Of a DNA stretch of 64,000 bases, positions 37,160-44,228 are shown piece by piece (position 1 is the stretch's first letter; each line of letters begins with the position of its first letter). The DNA lies in assembly GCA_004211785.1 (NCBI GenBank), contig SHBX01000011.1, positions 1 to 64,000 on the forward strand. The letters are read 5' to 3'. The DNA is from Winogradskyella sp. (GTDB taxonomy: Bacteria; Bacteroidota; Bacteroidia; Flavobacteriales; Flavobacteriaceae). A model generated the notes under the pieces. The model was not told the DNA's origin and did no database searches. It saw nothing but the letters and a program-made list of their open reading frames with translations. The position numbers and the translations under genes were made by a program.

Positions 37160-37167
37160 TAGGTTTG
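37160..37167 (+). promoter_or_regulatory. -7 promoter element (TAGGTTTG) of the small secreted protein gene
   Basis: Full TAnnTTTG match, 23 nt before the ATG at 37191. Confidence 0.55.
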
Positions 37168-37190
37168 CTCAAAACTTAAAATATTATATT

Positions 37191-37583
37191 ATGAAAACAT
37201 TACAACTATTATTTTTTGCATTTGTATTATGTTCTGTAAACTCTATTCACTCGCAATCTAAAGATTTAGACTTGGACGTTTTAAAAGGCACATGGAAATT
37301 AGATATGAGTCCACAGGACTTAACAGACAATAATTTTGCCATGATGAAAATTACCAAAGTTGATAAAAACACTATTAAGGGAGAGTTTTATCGTGATGGT
37401 GTAAAAATTAGAGAAGGCCGCATTAATACCAATTTGGGGATTATTTATGGTGCATTAATTTCAGGAGATAATTCTGGAGAATACAATACCACTTTTTATT
37501 ACAAAGGTGGTATATTACATGGCTCAACACATTCAGTGGGTAAAGATTTTTTATCCGTTTGGACAGCAACTAAAGCCAAATAG
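37191..37583 (+). CDS. Small secreted beta-rich protein, possibly lipocalin-like
   Basis: 130 residues. Signal peptide about 1-21 (MKTLQLLFFAFVLCSVNSIHS). The mature 108 residues read as alternating beta strands, starting DVLKGTWKLDMSP, then IKGEFYRDGVKIREGRI, and ending HSVGKDFLSVWTATK; the GTWKLD start and barrel-like spacing recall lipocalin-like domains, but the match is loose. It has its own promoter and terminator and follows a membrane AraC regulator that could control it. Confidence 0.65.
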   Translation: MKTLQLLFFAFVLCSVNSIHSQSKDLDLDVLKGTWKLDMSPQDLTDNNFAMMKITKVDKNTIKGEFYRDGVKIREGRINTNLGIIYGALISGDNSGEYNTTFYYKGGILHGSTHSVGKDFLSVWTATKAK

Positions 37584-37590
37584 AATTATA

Positions 37591-37620
37591 AACCCCAGAG
37601 TCATCTGGGGTTTTCTTTTA
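37591..37620 (+). terminator. Rho-independent terminator after the small secreted protein gene
   Basis: A 9-bp stem (AACCCCAGA 37591-37599 with TCTGGGGTT 37604-37612) and 4-nt loop are followed by TTCTTTTA. It also overlaps the tail of the convergent AraC gene. Confidence 0.8.
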
Positions 37621-38472
37621 CTTAATCGGAATGTAAAATTCTGTTTTTAATTTTTCTTCAGCAACACGTTCAGGATTACTAATGTAACGTTCTCTTACTG
37701 GTGCATCTCTAAGTTCGTAATCGGTTTGTAATAGCCAATCGTTAAACATATAGTTATAGACTTCAGCAAAATGTTTGTAGCTACCTTGGTATAAGAACAC
37801 GGCAAATTTTCCACCTTTAAGTTCTTTAACACCAACATCGCCGTTTGGTTTTGCGTCTTTGTGTATAATTAAACACGCATCATATCTAGTTTTGTTTGAG
37901 TCAATCACACTTGGGTCGTCATGTGGTAAGCCAAGCATTTGTATACCTTTGGTAAAGAGTTTTTGTGCTTTAACCTCTCCCCAAAGTTTTTGCCATGCCA
38001 TTGGGTAGTCTAGTTTCTGATAGTCACCTTGCATACTGTAATACAGACACATTTGGTTTTTAAGCTCTTGAATTTTTGGTTTTTTGATGTTGAGTTCTGT
38101 TGTCATGATGTTCGCTGTTTTGATTACTAATTGTTTTCTGTTTCGATGTTGAGTTGGCGAAATACCAAAATGATTTTTAAAGGCTTTAGATAGGGAAGAA
38201 GGTGTTTCAAAGCCAACATTGTACGCAATCTCTTCAACGGAGTGTTTAGAGTAGCGTAACATCTTGGCTGCCGTTTCTAAGCGTATTCTGGTAATGTAAG
38301 CACCAATGGGTTCACCTAATAACGCTCTAGTAATTCTGTGAAAATGATACGGCGAAAAATGAGACAGTTCTGCCAAATGTGCGATATCTATTTTAGAATC
38401 TAAATGGTTGTGGATATACTCAATAATCGTATTCAGATGTTCTTGATAGATATGTTTTGAAGTGTCTTTCAT
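37618..38472 (-). CDS. AraC-family regulator with GyrI-like effector domain
   Basis: 284 residues. Two AraC helix-turn-helix units occupy about residues 8-108 (IAHLAELSHFSPYHFHRI and IAYNVGFETPSSLSKAFKNHF). Residues about 128-284 are a GyrI-like/SOUL-type ligand-binding domain (GLPHDDPSV, CLIIHKDAKP, GKFAVFLYQGSYKH, then DAPVRERYI near the end), as in Rob- and BmrR-like regulators that bind small hydrophobic molecules. Transcribed alone from a TAGTTTTG element 20 nt upstream. Confidence 0.92.
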   Translation of the reverse strand: MKDTSKHIYQEHLNTIIEYIHNHLDSKIDIAHLAELSHFSPYHFHRITRALLGEPIGAYITRIRLETAAKMLRYSKHSVEEIAYNVGFETPSSLSKAFKNHFGISPTQHRNRKQLVIKTANIMTTELNIKKPKIQELKNQMCLYYSMQGDYQKLDYPMAWQKLWGEVKAQKLFTKGIQMLGLPHDDPSVIDSNKTRYDACLIIHKDAKPNGDVGVKELKGGKFAVFLYQGSYKHFAEVYNYMFNDWLLQTDYELRDAPVRERYISNPERVAEEKLKTEFYIPIK

Positions 38473-38492
38473 TCTTTGCTATTTCTTGAAAA

Positions 38493-38500
38493 CAAAACTA
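38493..38500 (-). promoter_or_regulatory. -7 promoter element (TAGTTTTG) for the AraC-GyrI gene
   Basis: Minus-strand TAnnTTTG match, 20 nt before the start codon at 38472. Confidence 0.55.
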
Positions 38501-38648
38501 AACGTAAATGTACAAAGCCACTTTTCCAATCTTGCTGTGTTTATAAGTATTTGTAAATCATGCCTTTTGCTTATTGATATTTATGATATAAAAATATAAC
38601 TTCGCTTACCTGTGCTGAACTTATTTTAGTATCAACCGATAAATTCAA

Positions 38649-38672
38649 CCTGTACTGAGCGCAGCCGAAGTA
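38649..38672. repeat. Dispersed repeat half-site between the AraC and RES genes
   Basis: The string CCTGTACTGAGCGCAGCCGAAG and following bases resemble the reverse complement of the TACTTCGACAGGCTCAG family core. It lies just upstream of the cassette-like unit. Confidence 0.5.
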
Positions 38673-38713
38673 TTAAAACTGAACTTATCTAATCGTTAGG
38701 GTATATTCAAGAA

Positions 38714-39616
38714 ATGAAGCATATTAAATATAACGACATCAATCGAATGAATGAATTGTTTGAGGGTGTTTTACACAGAGATTTTAACGGCGCAAGTATA
38801 GGTCAAGTGAAACGAGCCATTGAGCATGCTCTTGGTCCAATACCTTATATAAATTGGCCAATGAACTATAGTTTTGCAGTTATAAGAGCAAGGCAATTAG
38901 ATGAGTCAAAAGAAAATATAACTGACCCGAAAACCTTTGGCTCACCGCCTAGTATTGAGACAACTTTAGGTAGAGCTAACTTAATAAATCACCCAGTTTT
39001 TTATGGTACTTTTGACGCAAGGACTGCCATGCAGGAAATAAACGCACCATTGCAAAGTGAGTGTTATGTTTCAATTTGGGAATTTATTAATCCACCACAC
39101 GTCACGACTTTCCTAAGTAATATTGATAAAAGGAACGACCTTTTTCAGTTTAATAATCTTGTACCAAAAGGATTGCCAAAAGGACTTAAAGGAGGCTATA
39201 CGGAAGAGTCACTTGGTCAAGCACTTTATCTTAGGGCTAATGCATTTACAACAAAAAATTACGAGTTCACTTCAAAAATTGCCCATAATATTATTTATAA
39301 CAATGATGCGAAATCTGTTGGATTGGTCTATCCAAGTGTAGTAGATCCATATCGTTGCAATATTTCACTTCATCCTGACTTTGTTAAATCTAACATGAAA
39401 TGTATTCGCATATATAAAATGATTTGGAGTGGTGCATTTATATTTAGGACTCTTTCCCGTGGATCATTGAAGGGAAATAAGATTGTTTGGGAGGAAACTG
39501 GAACATATGAGAGAGATGAAATTGATTTTAAGTATAGTGGAGGACATGGACCTAATGAGATACATCCTGACGCTTTAGAAATCCTTAAAGAAATTCCGAA
39601 TCAGGATAAAATTTAA
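38714..39616 (+). CDS. RES-domain protein (possible NAD-degrading toxin, no antitoxin adjacent)
   Basis: 300 residues. RES-family features in order: FAVIRARQ with the key arginine (Arg58 or Arg60), GRANLINHPVFYGTF at 86-100, a conserved-position Glu108 in TAMQEI, and LVYPSVVDPYRCNISLHP with Pro207-Ser208. RES proteins are ADP-ribosyltransferase-like; those in Xre-RES toxin-antitoxin pairs break down NAD+. The usual Xre/MbcA-like antitoxin gene is not seen on either side. A residue-1-45 helical extension precedes the domain. Boundaries of the surrounding DNA resemble a gene cassette (separate entry). Confidence 0.65.
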   Translation: MKHIKYNDINRMNELFEGVLHRDFNGASIGQVKRAIEHALGPIPYINWPMNYSFAVIRARQLDESKENITDPKTFGSPPSIETTLGRANLINHPVFYGTFDARTAMQEINAPLQSECYVSIWEFINPPHVTTFLSNIDKRNDLFQFNNLVPKGLPKGLKGGYTEESLGQALYLRANAFTTKNYEFTSKIAHNIIYNNDAKSVGLVYPSVVDPYRCNISLHPDFVKSNMKCIRIYKMIWSGAFIFRTLSRGSLKGNKIVWEETGTYERDEIDFKYSGGHGPNEIHPDALEILKEIPNQDKI

Positions 39617-39625
39617 AAGAACATA

Positions 39626-39750
39626 CCCTAACAATGGCTATAATTCATTGTGGTTTTGTGCCACACCAAAATAAAAGTATTAATCAACGGCTGATTTCTA
39701 AGCGGAATAACCCTGCGGATGATTCCACAACGAAATCATAGCCGAGACCG
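39626..39750 (+). repeat. attC-like imperfect inverted repeat after the RES gene
   Basis: After CCCTAAC (39626-39632), the arm GGCTATAATTCATTGTGG (39636-39653) pairs with 39725-39743 over about 16 positions, with two mismatches and one extrahelical T-opposed base. Between them lie about 70 nt with smaller hairpins. Bulged stems bounded by GTTAGGG-type boxes are the hallmark of attC recombination sites. Confidence 0.5.
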
Positions 39751-39818
39751 ATAAGCGTGTTTTTAATTACCTAGCAATATCTTAACTTAGCTTTTTAGCC
39801 TTCTTCAAATAAAAATCA

Positions 39819-40343
39819 TTGAAACAAACTATATTATTTTTTACCCTATTAATTTTGGCAGTTTCTACTGCTCAAGAAAAAGAGTATGTGGTCACAAAAA
39901 AAGGCGATACTATTTACGGAAAAGTAACAAGAGCGACTGGTTTTTTGAATCCTTCTAAGGTTAAATTTAAAATCAAAGACATAAATGGAGATAAAAAAGT
40001 TTTAAATCCTAAAAATGTAGAAACTATAAAGTCTCTCAAAGGCATAGATGGTAAATCCATTATAAAAACTGTTTATGATGATTGGTATGTAAAATTGATT
40101 ATAGATGGTAAAATAAAGGTCTATCAGCTCGTTGATGGCATCATTTTTTTTATTTCAAAGGATAACTCCAAAATTAAATCGAATGATTTTGGTGGTTTTA
40201 ATAACAGAAAAGAGTCACATTCACGAATAAGACCTTTATTTAGTGATAACCCAACGATTTTAAAAGAGTTCGATTCATTAGTTGGGACAGAAAAAAATAT
40301 AAAGTATATGATAGAAAAGTATAATAGTCTATATAATAAATGA
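39819..40343 (+). CDS. Secreted hypothetical protein
   Basis: 174 residues starting at TTG (39819). Signal peptide about 1-18 (MKQTILFFTLLILAVSTA) before QEKEYVV. The mature start KKGDTIYGKVTRATGFLNPSKVKFK recurs in Bacteroidota exported proteins of unknown role and looks like a small beta domain; the second half (residues 115-174) is helical and basic. It lies just outside the cassette-like unit. No activity can be proposed. Confidence 0.65.
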   Translation: MKQTILFFTLLILAVSTAQEKEYVVTKKGDTIYGKVTRATGFLNPSKVKFKIKDINGDKKVLNPKNVETIKSLKGIDGKSIIKTVYDDWYVKLIIDGKIKVYQLVDGIIFFISKDNSKIKSNDFGGFNNRKESHSRIRPLFSDNPTILKEFDSLVGTEKNIKYMIEKYNSLYNK

Positions 40344-40402
40344 CTATGATAGTTCTCGAATTTATTAACTTGGTCATCAATTCATCTTCAAAATAAAACT
40401 CA

Positions 40403-41782
40403 ATGAAAAAATCACTTTTGCTTCTTGTAATAGTATTATTATCTGTTACATCTTTTGCTCAAACTTCACAATCACAAAGACTTGACAGTTTGTTTTCGTC
40501 TTTATATGCCAAGAAAATGTTTAATGGTAATGTATTAGTTGCTGATAAAGGCGCCATTATTTTCAAAAAGAGTTATGGTTTTGCAGACGAGAGTACCAAA
40601 CGTAAAATAAATAATGAAACTATTTTTGAGCTGGCATCTGTATCTAAACAGTTTACGGCGATGGGTATTGTAATGTTGCAAAAAGCAGGTAAGTTGGAGT
40701 ATAATGATAACGTGTCTAAATACATCCCAGAGTTAAATTTTTACAGTGATGTAACAGTTAGAAACTTATTAAACCATACAGGTGGATTACCAGATTATAT
40801 GGGCTTATTTGAGAAAAAATGGGATAAGTCAAAATTTGCCACTAATCAAGATATTGTAAAGCTATTTGCAAAGCATAAGCCCAAGACTAATTTTAAACCA
40901 GGTAAAAAATTTGAGTATAGTAACACAGGTTATGCGTTATTGGCAACAATTATTGAACGCGTATCTGGAAAGTCGTTTACAAATCATTTGGCGTCTACTA
41001 TTTTTAAACCTTTAGGAATGGATAACACCTTTGTGTACAGAAGTCGTTACGAGACTAGAGAGATTGATAATTACGCATTAGGCTACATCAGTGATAAAAG
41101 TGGTAATAAAGTACGCCCAGATAGCTATGGTAAAGAATTTTATTTCTATTATTTAGATGGTATTGTAGGTGATGGCATGGTCAATTCTACTTTAGACGAT
41201 TTATTAAAATGGGACAGAGCTTTATATACTGATAAACTGGTTAATGCAGAAGACAAGGCTTTAATATTTAGTTCAGCTGATACCAAAGATGGCAAAGGTT
41301 CTGGCTATGGTTTTGGTTGGGGAGTTAATACTTCGGATGCATATGGCAAAACGGTTAGTCATTCTGGCTCATGGGCAGGAAACTTGACCTATATAGAGCG
41401 ACAATTAGATAATGATAAAACGTTTATTATTCTTCAGAATAACTCTACGGGATTAAATACCATACCAAGTAAAAAAGTTCGTAAAATCTTAAATGATGAA
41501 GCTTTTGTTATTCCTAAAACAGTTAAGCTAAATGCTGAAGAATTAGACAAGTATACGGGTGTTTTTTCTAACGAAAACTTTCCAATAAAAATTGAATTTT
41601 TTGTACGTGATGGTATCTTAATGGGTCAAGGTGACGGACAAGGTGCGTTTCCATTAGACAGTTATGCAAATCACTTATTTAAATTTGAACCAGCTAGGAT
41701 TTCTATGATTTTTAATCTTGAAGAAGATACTATTGACTTTACGCAAAATGGACAAAGTTTTGTGTTTACTAAAGAGAAGTAG
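40403..41782 (+). CDS. Exported serine hydrolase of the beta-lactamase/class C PBP family
   Basis: 459 residues. Signal peptide 1-19 (MKKSLLLLVIVLLSVTSFA). Catalytic motifs of the family: SVSK at 79-82 (nucleophile Ser79, Lys82), YSN in FEYSNTGYALL near 172, and HSG in SHSGSWAGN near 317. The last 110 residues form a separate beta domain (YTGVFSNENFPIKIEFF onward), common in Bacteroidota members. Such proteins are esterases, D-amino-acid peptidases or PBPs; the three-motif set does not tell which. There is no specific sign of antibiotic resistance. Confidence 0.88.
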   Translation: MKKSLLLLVIVLLSVTSFAQTSQSQRLDSLFSSLYAKKMFNGNVLVADKGAIIFKKSYGFADESTKRKINNETIFELASVSKQFTAMGIVMLQKAGKLEYNDNVSKYIPELNFYSDVTVRNLLNHTGGLPDYMGLFEKKWDKSKFATNQDIVKLFAKHKPKTNFKPGKKFEYSNTGYALLATIIERVSGKSFTNHLASTIFKPLGMDNTFVYRSRYETREIDNYALGYISDKSGNKVRPDSYGKEFYFYYLDGIVGDGMVNSTLDDLLKWDRALYTDKLVNAEDKALIFSSADTKDGKGSGYGFGWGVNTSDAYGKTVSHSGSWAGNLTYIERQLDNDKTFIILQNNSTGLNTIPSKKVRKILNDEAFVIPKTVKLNAEELDKYTGVFSNENFPIKIEFFVRDGILMGQGDGQGAFPLDSYANHLFKFEPARISMIFNLEEDTIDFTQNGQSFVFTKEK

Positions 41783-41859
41783 ATGTCTAAGGTATTAATC
41801 TGTAACAAATTGTAGTTAGCTGCGTCATATAGATACACAACAATTAAAAAATAAAAGTT

Positions 41860-42180
41860 ATGATTCAATTTAAAGGCGCACTGGTTTTAGGTGCATTAAT
41901 AGGCACAGGTATAGGCATTTTAATCGCTCCAGAAAAGGGAAGCGATACTAGAGATAAACTAAAGAAAGAAGGCAAGGACGTTAAAGACCAAATAGTTTCT
42001 GACTTTAAAGAAGTAAAAGAAGATGTTTCTAAAGCAGCAGCTTCAGGTAAAGAAAAATTTAAGCAAGAAGCAGCAGACTTTAAAGTAAGAGCTAGCGAGC
42101 AAGCTGAAAAAGCTATTACCTTTTTAGAAAAGCAATTGGCAGTTTTAAAAGAAAAGAATAAGTCGTTACAAACGCAATAA
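41860..42180 (+). CDS. YtxH domain-containing protein
   Basis: 106 residues. One apolar N-terminal helix with glycine pattern (ALVLGALIGTGIGILIAPEKG, residues 6-26) leads into a long charged amphipathic helix full of Lys/Glu/Ala. This is the YtxH layout, a single-pass membrane anchor plus coiled helix seen in stress-linked proteins. In Bacillus the gene belongs to the general stress regulon; that regulation cannot be inferred here. Confidence 0.85.
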   Translation: MIQFKGALVLGALIGTGIGILIAPEKGSDTRDKLKKEGKDVKDQIVSDFKEVKEDVSKAAASGKEKFKQEAADFKVRASEQAEKAITFLEKQLAVLKEKNKSLQTQ

Positions 42181-42540
42181 AATTAAGAGCTAGTTGTCAT
42201 TTCGACAGAACGAGGAACGAGTGATGAGAAATCTCATCAAGGGAATAATATTAAAAGTTTATAACAATGGTTGACTAAAAAGTCGGCCATTGTTATTTAA
42301 ATATAAATCGAAAGTGTAGTTCCGACAATGTCGGGCGCAACAATTTTCAGAAATAATGAGCTCAGAAGTTTTTTAAGATTTATATCTAGGATTGAAATAC
42401 TTAATATAATTATGATTTCTATTCAGAATGCAATGGCGAATGGTACGCAGTAATTTCCTAATAAATTGTTTTGAACTTTTGGTTCGTTTTGTTTCAAGAC
42501 AAAATGAACATTAAAAAAGAGCAAATAATTAAACTAGAAT
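42181..42540. repeat. Gene-free 360-bp spacer with three palindromic elements
   Basis: Three elements can be seen. At 42194-42240 is a REP-like unit (TTGTCATTTCGAC core; ATGAGAAATCTCAT small dyad). At 42261-42296 is a 16-bp stem (including two G-U pairs) around AAAA. At 42322-42334 is CCGAC-AAT-GTCGG. No open reading frame, tRNA or promoter consensus was recognised. The large hairpin may end the ytxH transcript, though no T tract follows. Confidence 0.6.
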
Positions 42541-43113
42541 CTAAAAGTCTTTAAAAACACCCGATCTTATCGTCGGCCATTCTTCTTTTAAGATACCATA
42601 GCAACAGGTACTACGTCTATAACCATCTTTCATAATAGTATCTTTACGCAAGATACCTTCTAGTGTGCCACCTATTTTTTCAACAGCACGCCTCGATTTA
42701 TTATTACGTGCATCAATACGGAATTCTATCTTTTCAAATTCTAAAGTTTCAAAAGCATATTGAAGCATTAAAAATTTCATATTTTTATTCAATCCAGTGC
42801 CTTGAAAGTCATGACCTATCCATGTCCAACCAATGTGTAGAACTTTATTTTTCCAATTGATAAGACCAAACCTTGTAGAACCCGCATAGATTTGTTTCTC
42901 TTTATCATAAATGATAAACGGAATGATGGTTTTATGATAATAGCCATCAACAGCGACTTGCACATAATCACGTAATTTTTCTGGTGTTGATATATCTGAA
43001 GGCGAGTAGTAAATAAGGTCTTTTTCTTGAGCTATAGCTTCTAGGTTATTGTAATTGCTTAAATCTAGGAGACCTAATTTTACACGGTTGTTTTCTAAAG
43101 TAGGTGCTATCAT
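42541..43113 (-). CDS. GNAT-family N-acetyltransferase (RimJ/RimL-like)
   Basis: 190 residues. The GNAT acyl-CoA site is in WTWIGHDFQGTGLNKNMKFLML near 93-114, followed by KIEFRIDARNNKSRRAVEKIGGTLEGILRKD, the signature of the RimJ/RimL type that acetylates protein N-termini or antibiotics and polyamines. The ATG overlaps the stop of the hydrolase gene upstream by 4 bp, so the two are co-transcribed. Substrate unknown. Confidence 0.88.
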   Translation of the reverse strand: MIAPTLENNRVKLGLLDLSNYNNLEAIAQEKDLIYYSPSDISTPEKLRDYVQVAVDGYYHKTIIPFIIYDKEKQIYAGSTRFGLINWKNKVLHIGWTWIGHDFQGTGLNKNMKFLMLQYAFETLEFEKIEFRIDARNNKSRRAVEKIGGTLEGILRKDTIMKDGYRRSTCCYGILKEEWPTIRSGVFKDF

Positions 43114-43748
43114 ACCAGAGCATTTATATAATCTACATTCACCACATGTTTTCCATCAAATGGTAATATTTCTAATCGGCTACCAAATAATTGATGAGCA
43201 CGTTGGCATTCAATTTCAATTCGGGCTTTATCCAAATATTCATCTTGAGTACCATAAATGAGTTTTACGTTACATTCAGAGTTTAGATATCTAAAGTCAT
43301 CTGGAGTAAACTCTTTTGGTATTCCACCAGAATGTAGTACCAATTGAGATGGTTGTAATTGTCGTTTTACTGCAAAGCGCGTAGCAATGCTAACACCTTG
43401 AGAATATCCGAAAATGATGAGGTTTTTATCTTCTGGGATTTGTTCAGCTTCTGTTACAGCATCAAGATAATTTAAGATATTTTGCATACCAGCTTCAGTA
43501 TTATCACGCGTTAACCAATTGGCGCCGACATGCATTTTGGGTTGTATATAGTATTTACTTGGTGCTTGTGGCGCAATGATGTAGTTTTCTTCTGGATTTA
43601 AAGTTTTAAAATATTTCAGAAAATATTTACTCAAATAGCCCATACCGTGACAAACTAACCATATGTTTTTGGTTTGTTCACTCAATGTGTTTAAAGTAGA
43701 GTAGCTATTGTTGGTTTGATATGTGATTTCTTTTTCGGTTGAATTCAT
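43110..43748 (-). CDS. Alpha/beta-hydrolase (carboxylesterase/phospholipase-like)
   Basis: 212 residues, cytoplasmic. WLVCHGMGY gives the oxyanion region, IIFGYSQGVSIATRF holds the nucleophile Ser in GYSQG (near 116), KLIYGTQDEYL the acid and FDGKHVVN the histidine. The compact size and the first-half pattern QAPSKYYIQPKMHVGANWLTRD resemble predicted carboxylesterases. It is divergent from the menaquinone operon, with 54 bp to the ATG of the thioesterase gene. Because menH is missing from that region a role as a MenH substitute can be imagined, but nothing in the sequence proves it. Confidence 0.8.
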   Translation of the reverse strand: MNSTEKEITYQTNNSYSTLNTLSEQTKNIWLVCHGMGYLSKYFLKYFKTLNPEENYIIAPQAPSKYYIQPKMHVGANWLTRDNTEAGMQNILNYLDAVTEAEQIPEDKNLIIFGYSQGVSIATRFAVKRQLQPSQLVLHSGGIPKEFTPDDFRYLNSECNVKLIYGTQDEYLDKARIEIECQRAHQLFGSRLEILPFDGKHVVNVDYINALV

Positions 43749-43766
43749 TATTCTTTGGACTTTCAG

Positions 43767-43774
43767 TATTTTTG
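43767..43774 (+). promoter_or_regulatory. -7 promoter element (TATTTTTG) for the thioesterase-menF operon
   Basis: Full TAnnTTTG match, 28 nt before ATG 43803. It lies inside the longest open frame (from 43755) and so argues against that start. Confidence 0.6.
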
Positions 43775-43802
43775 CTTTCCGACACTAAAAGTAGGTATAA
43801 CT

Positions 43803-44228
43803 ATGCAAATTTCTAAAGAAGAATTACTACAAAAAGCTAACGCAGCTAGTAAGAACACACTAATGGAAACCTTAGGTATTGAAATTGTGGATTTTACTGA
43901 AGAAACATTGACTGCACGAATGCCGGTAACACCAAAAGTGCATCAACCAGATGGTGTATTGCATGGTGGCGCTACTGCAGCTTTAGCAGAAAGTGTGGGG
44001 AGTTTTGCTGCTCATGTTTTTATTAATACCGAAGAGTTTTTTGTTCGTGGTCTAGAGATTACGGCTAATCATCTTAAGAGTGTAAAAGAAGGTTATATCT
44101 ATGCAAGAGCTTCGTTTTTGCATCGAGGACGCACCACACAATTGTTAGATATTAGAGTTACTGACGAAGACGATAATCTCATTTCTATTTGTCGTTTGTC
44201 TACCATTACTTTACCAAAGAAAAAGTAA
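43803..44228 (+). CDS. Hotdog-fold acyl-CoA thioesterase, candidate 1,4-dihydroxy-2-naphthoyl-CoA thioesterase
   Basis: 141 residues from ATG 43803 (MQISKEELL). A longer frame opens at 43755, upstream of the promoter element, and is rejected. The PaaI-type hotdog motif VLHGGATAALAESVGSFAA (near 60-78) contains the catalytic Glu. The stop abuts the menF ATG, and menD, menB, menA follow in the region. From that context I infer hydrolysis of DHNA-CoA to DHNA (MenI role), the step between MenB and MenA. Family alone would only say thioesterase. Confidence 0.78.
   Translation: MQISKEELLQKANAASKNTLMETLGIEIVDFTEETLTARMPVTPKVHQPDGVLHGGATAALAESVGSFAAHVFINTEEFFVRGLEITANHLKSVKEGYIYARASFLHRGRTTQLLDIRVTDEDDNLISICRLSTITLPKKK

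Larger units (their letters stand above)
38696..39750 (+). mobile_element. Integron-cassette-like unit carrying a RES-domain gene
   Basis: The unit begins TTAGGG after a G at 38695 and ends in a G at 39750. GTTAGGG (38695-38701) and CCCTAAC (39626-39632) are exact reverse complements, as the outer boxes of an attC site would be when a cassette carries its own half of the core. The gene starts 12 nt inside and stops 9 nt before CCCTAAC. Flanking DNA rejoined without the unit reads AATCG|ATAAG, so the insertion point is G^AT, matching the secondary-site rule G^WT of integron integrases. No integrase is present. Confidence 0.5.

Noticed and set aside
38473-39818. Integron integrase or a further cassette around the RES gene
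   Set aside because: No tyrosine-recombinase frame and no second attC-like structure were seen on either side.
40403-41782. Serine hydrolase as an antibiotic-resistance beta-lactamase
   Set aside because: Only the general family motifs are present; exported housekeeping members with the same motifs are common in Bacteroidota.
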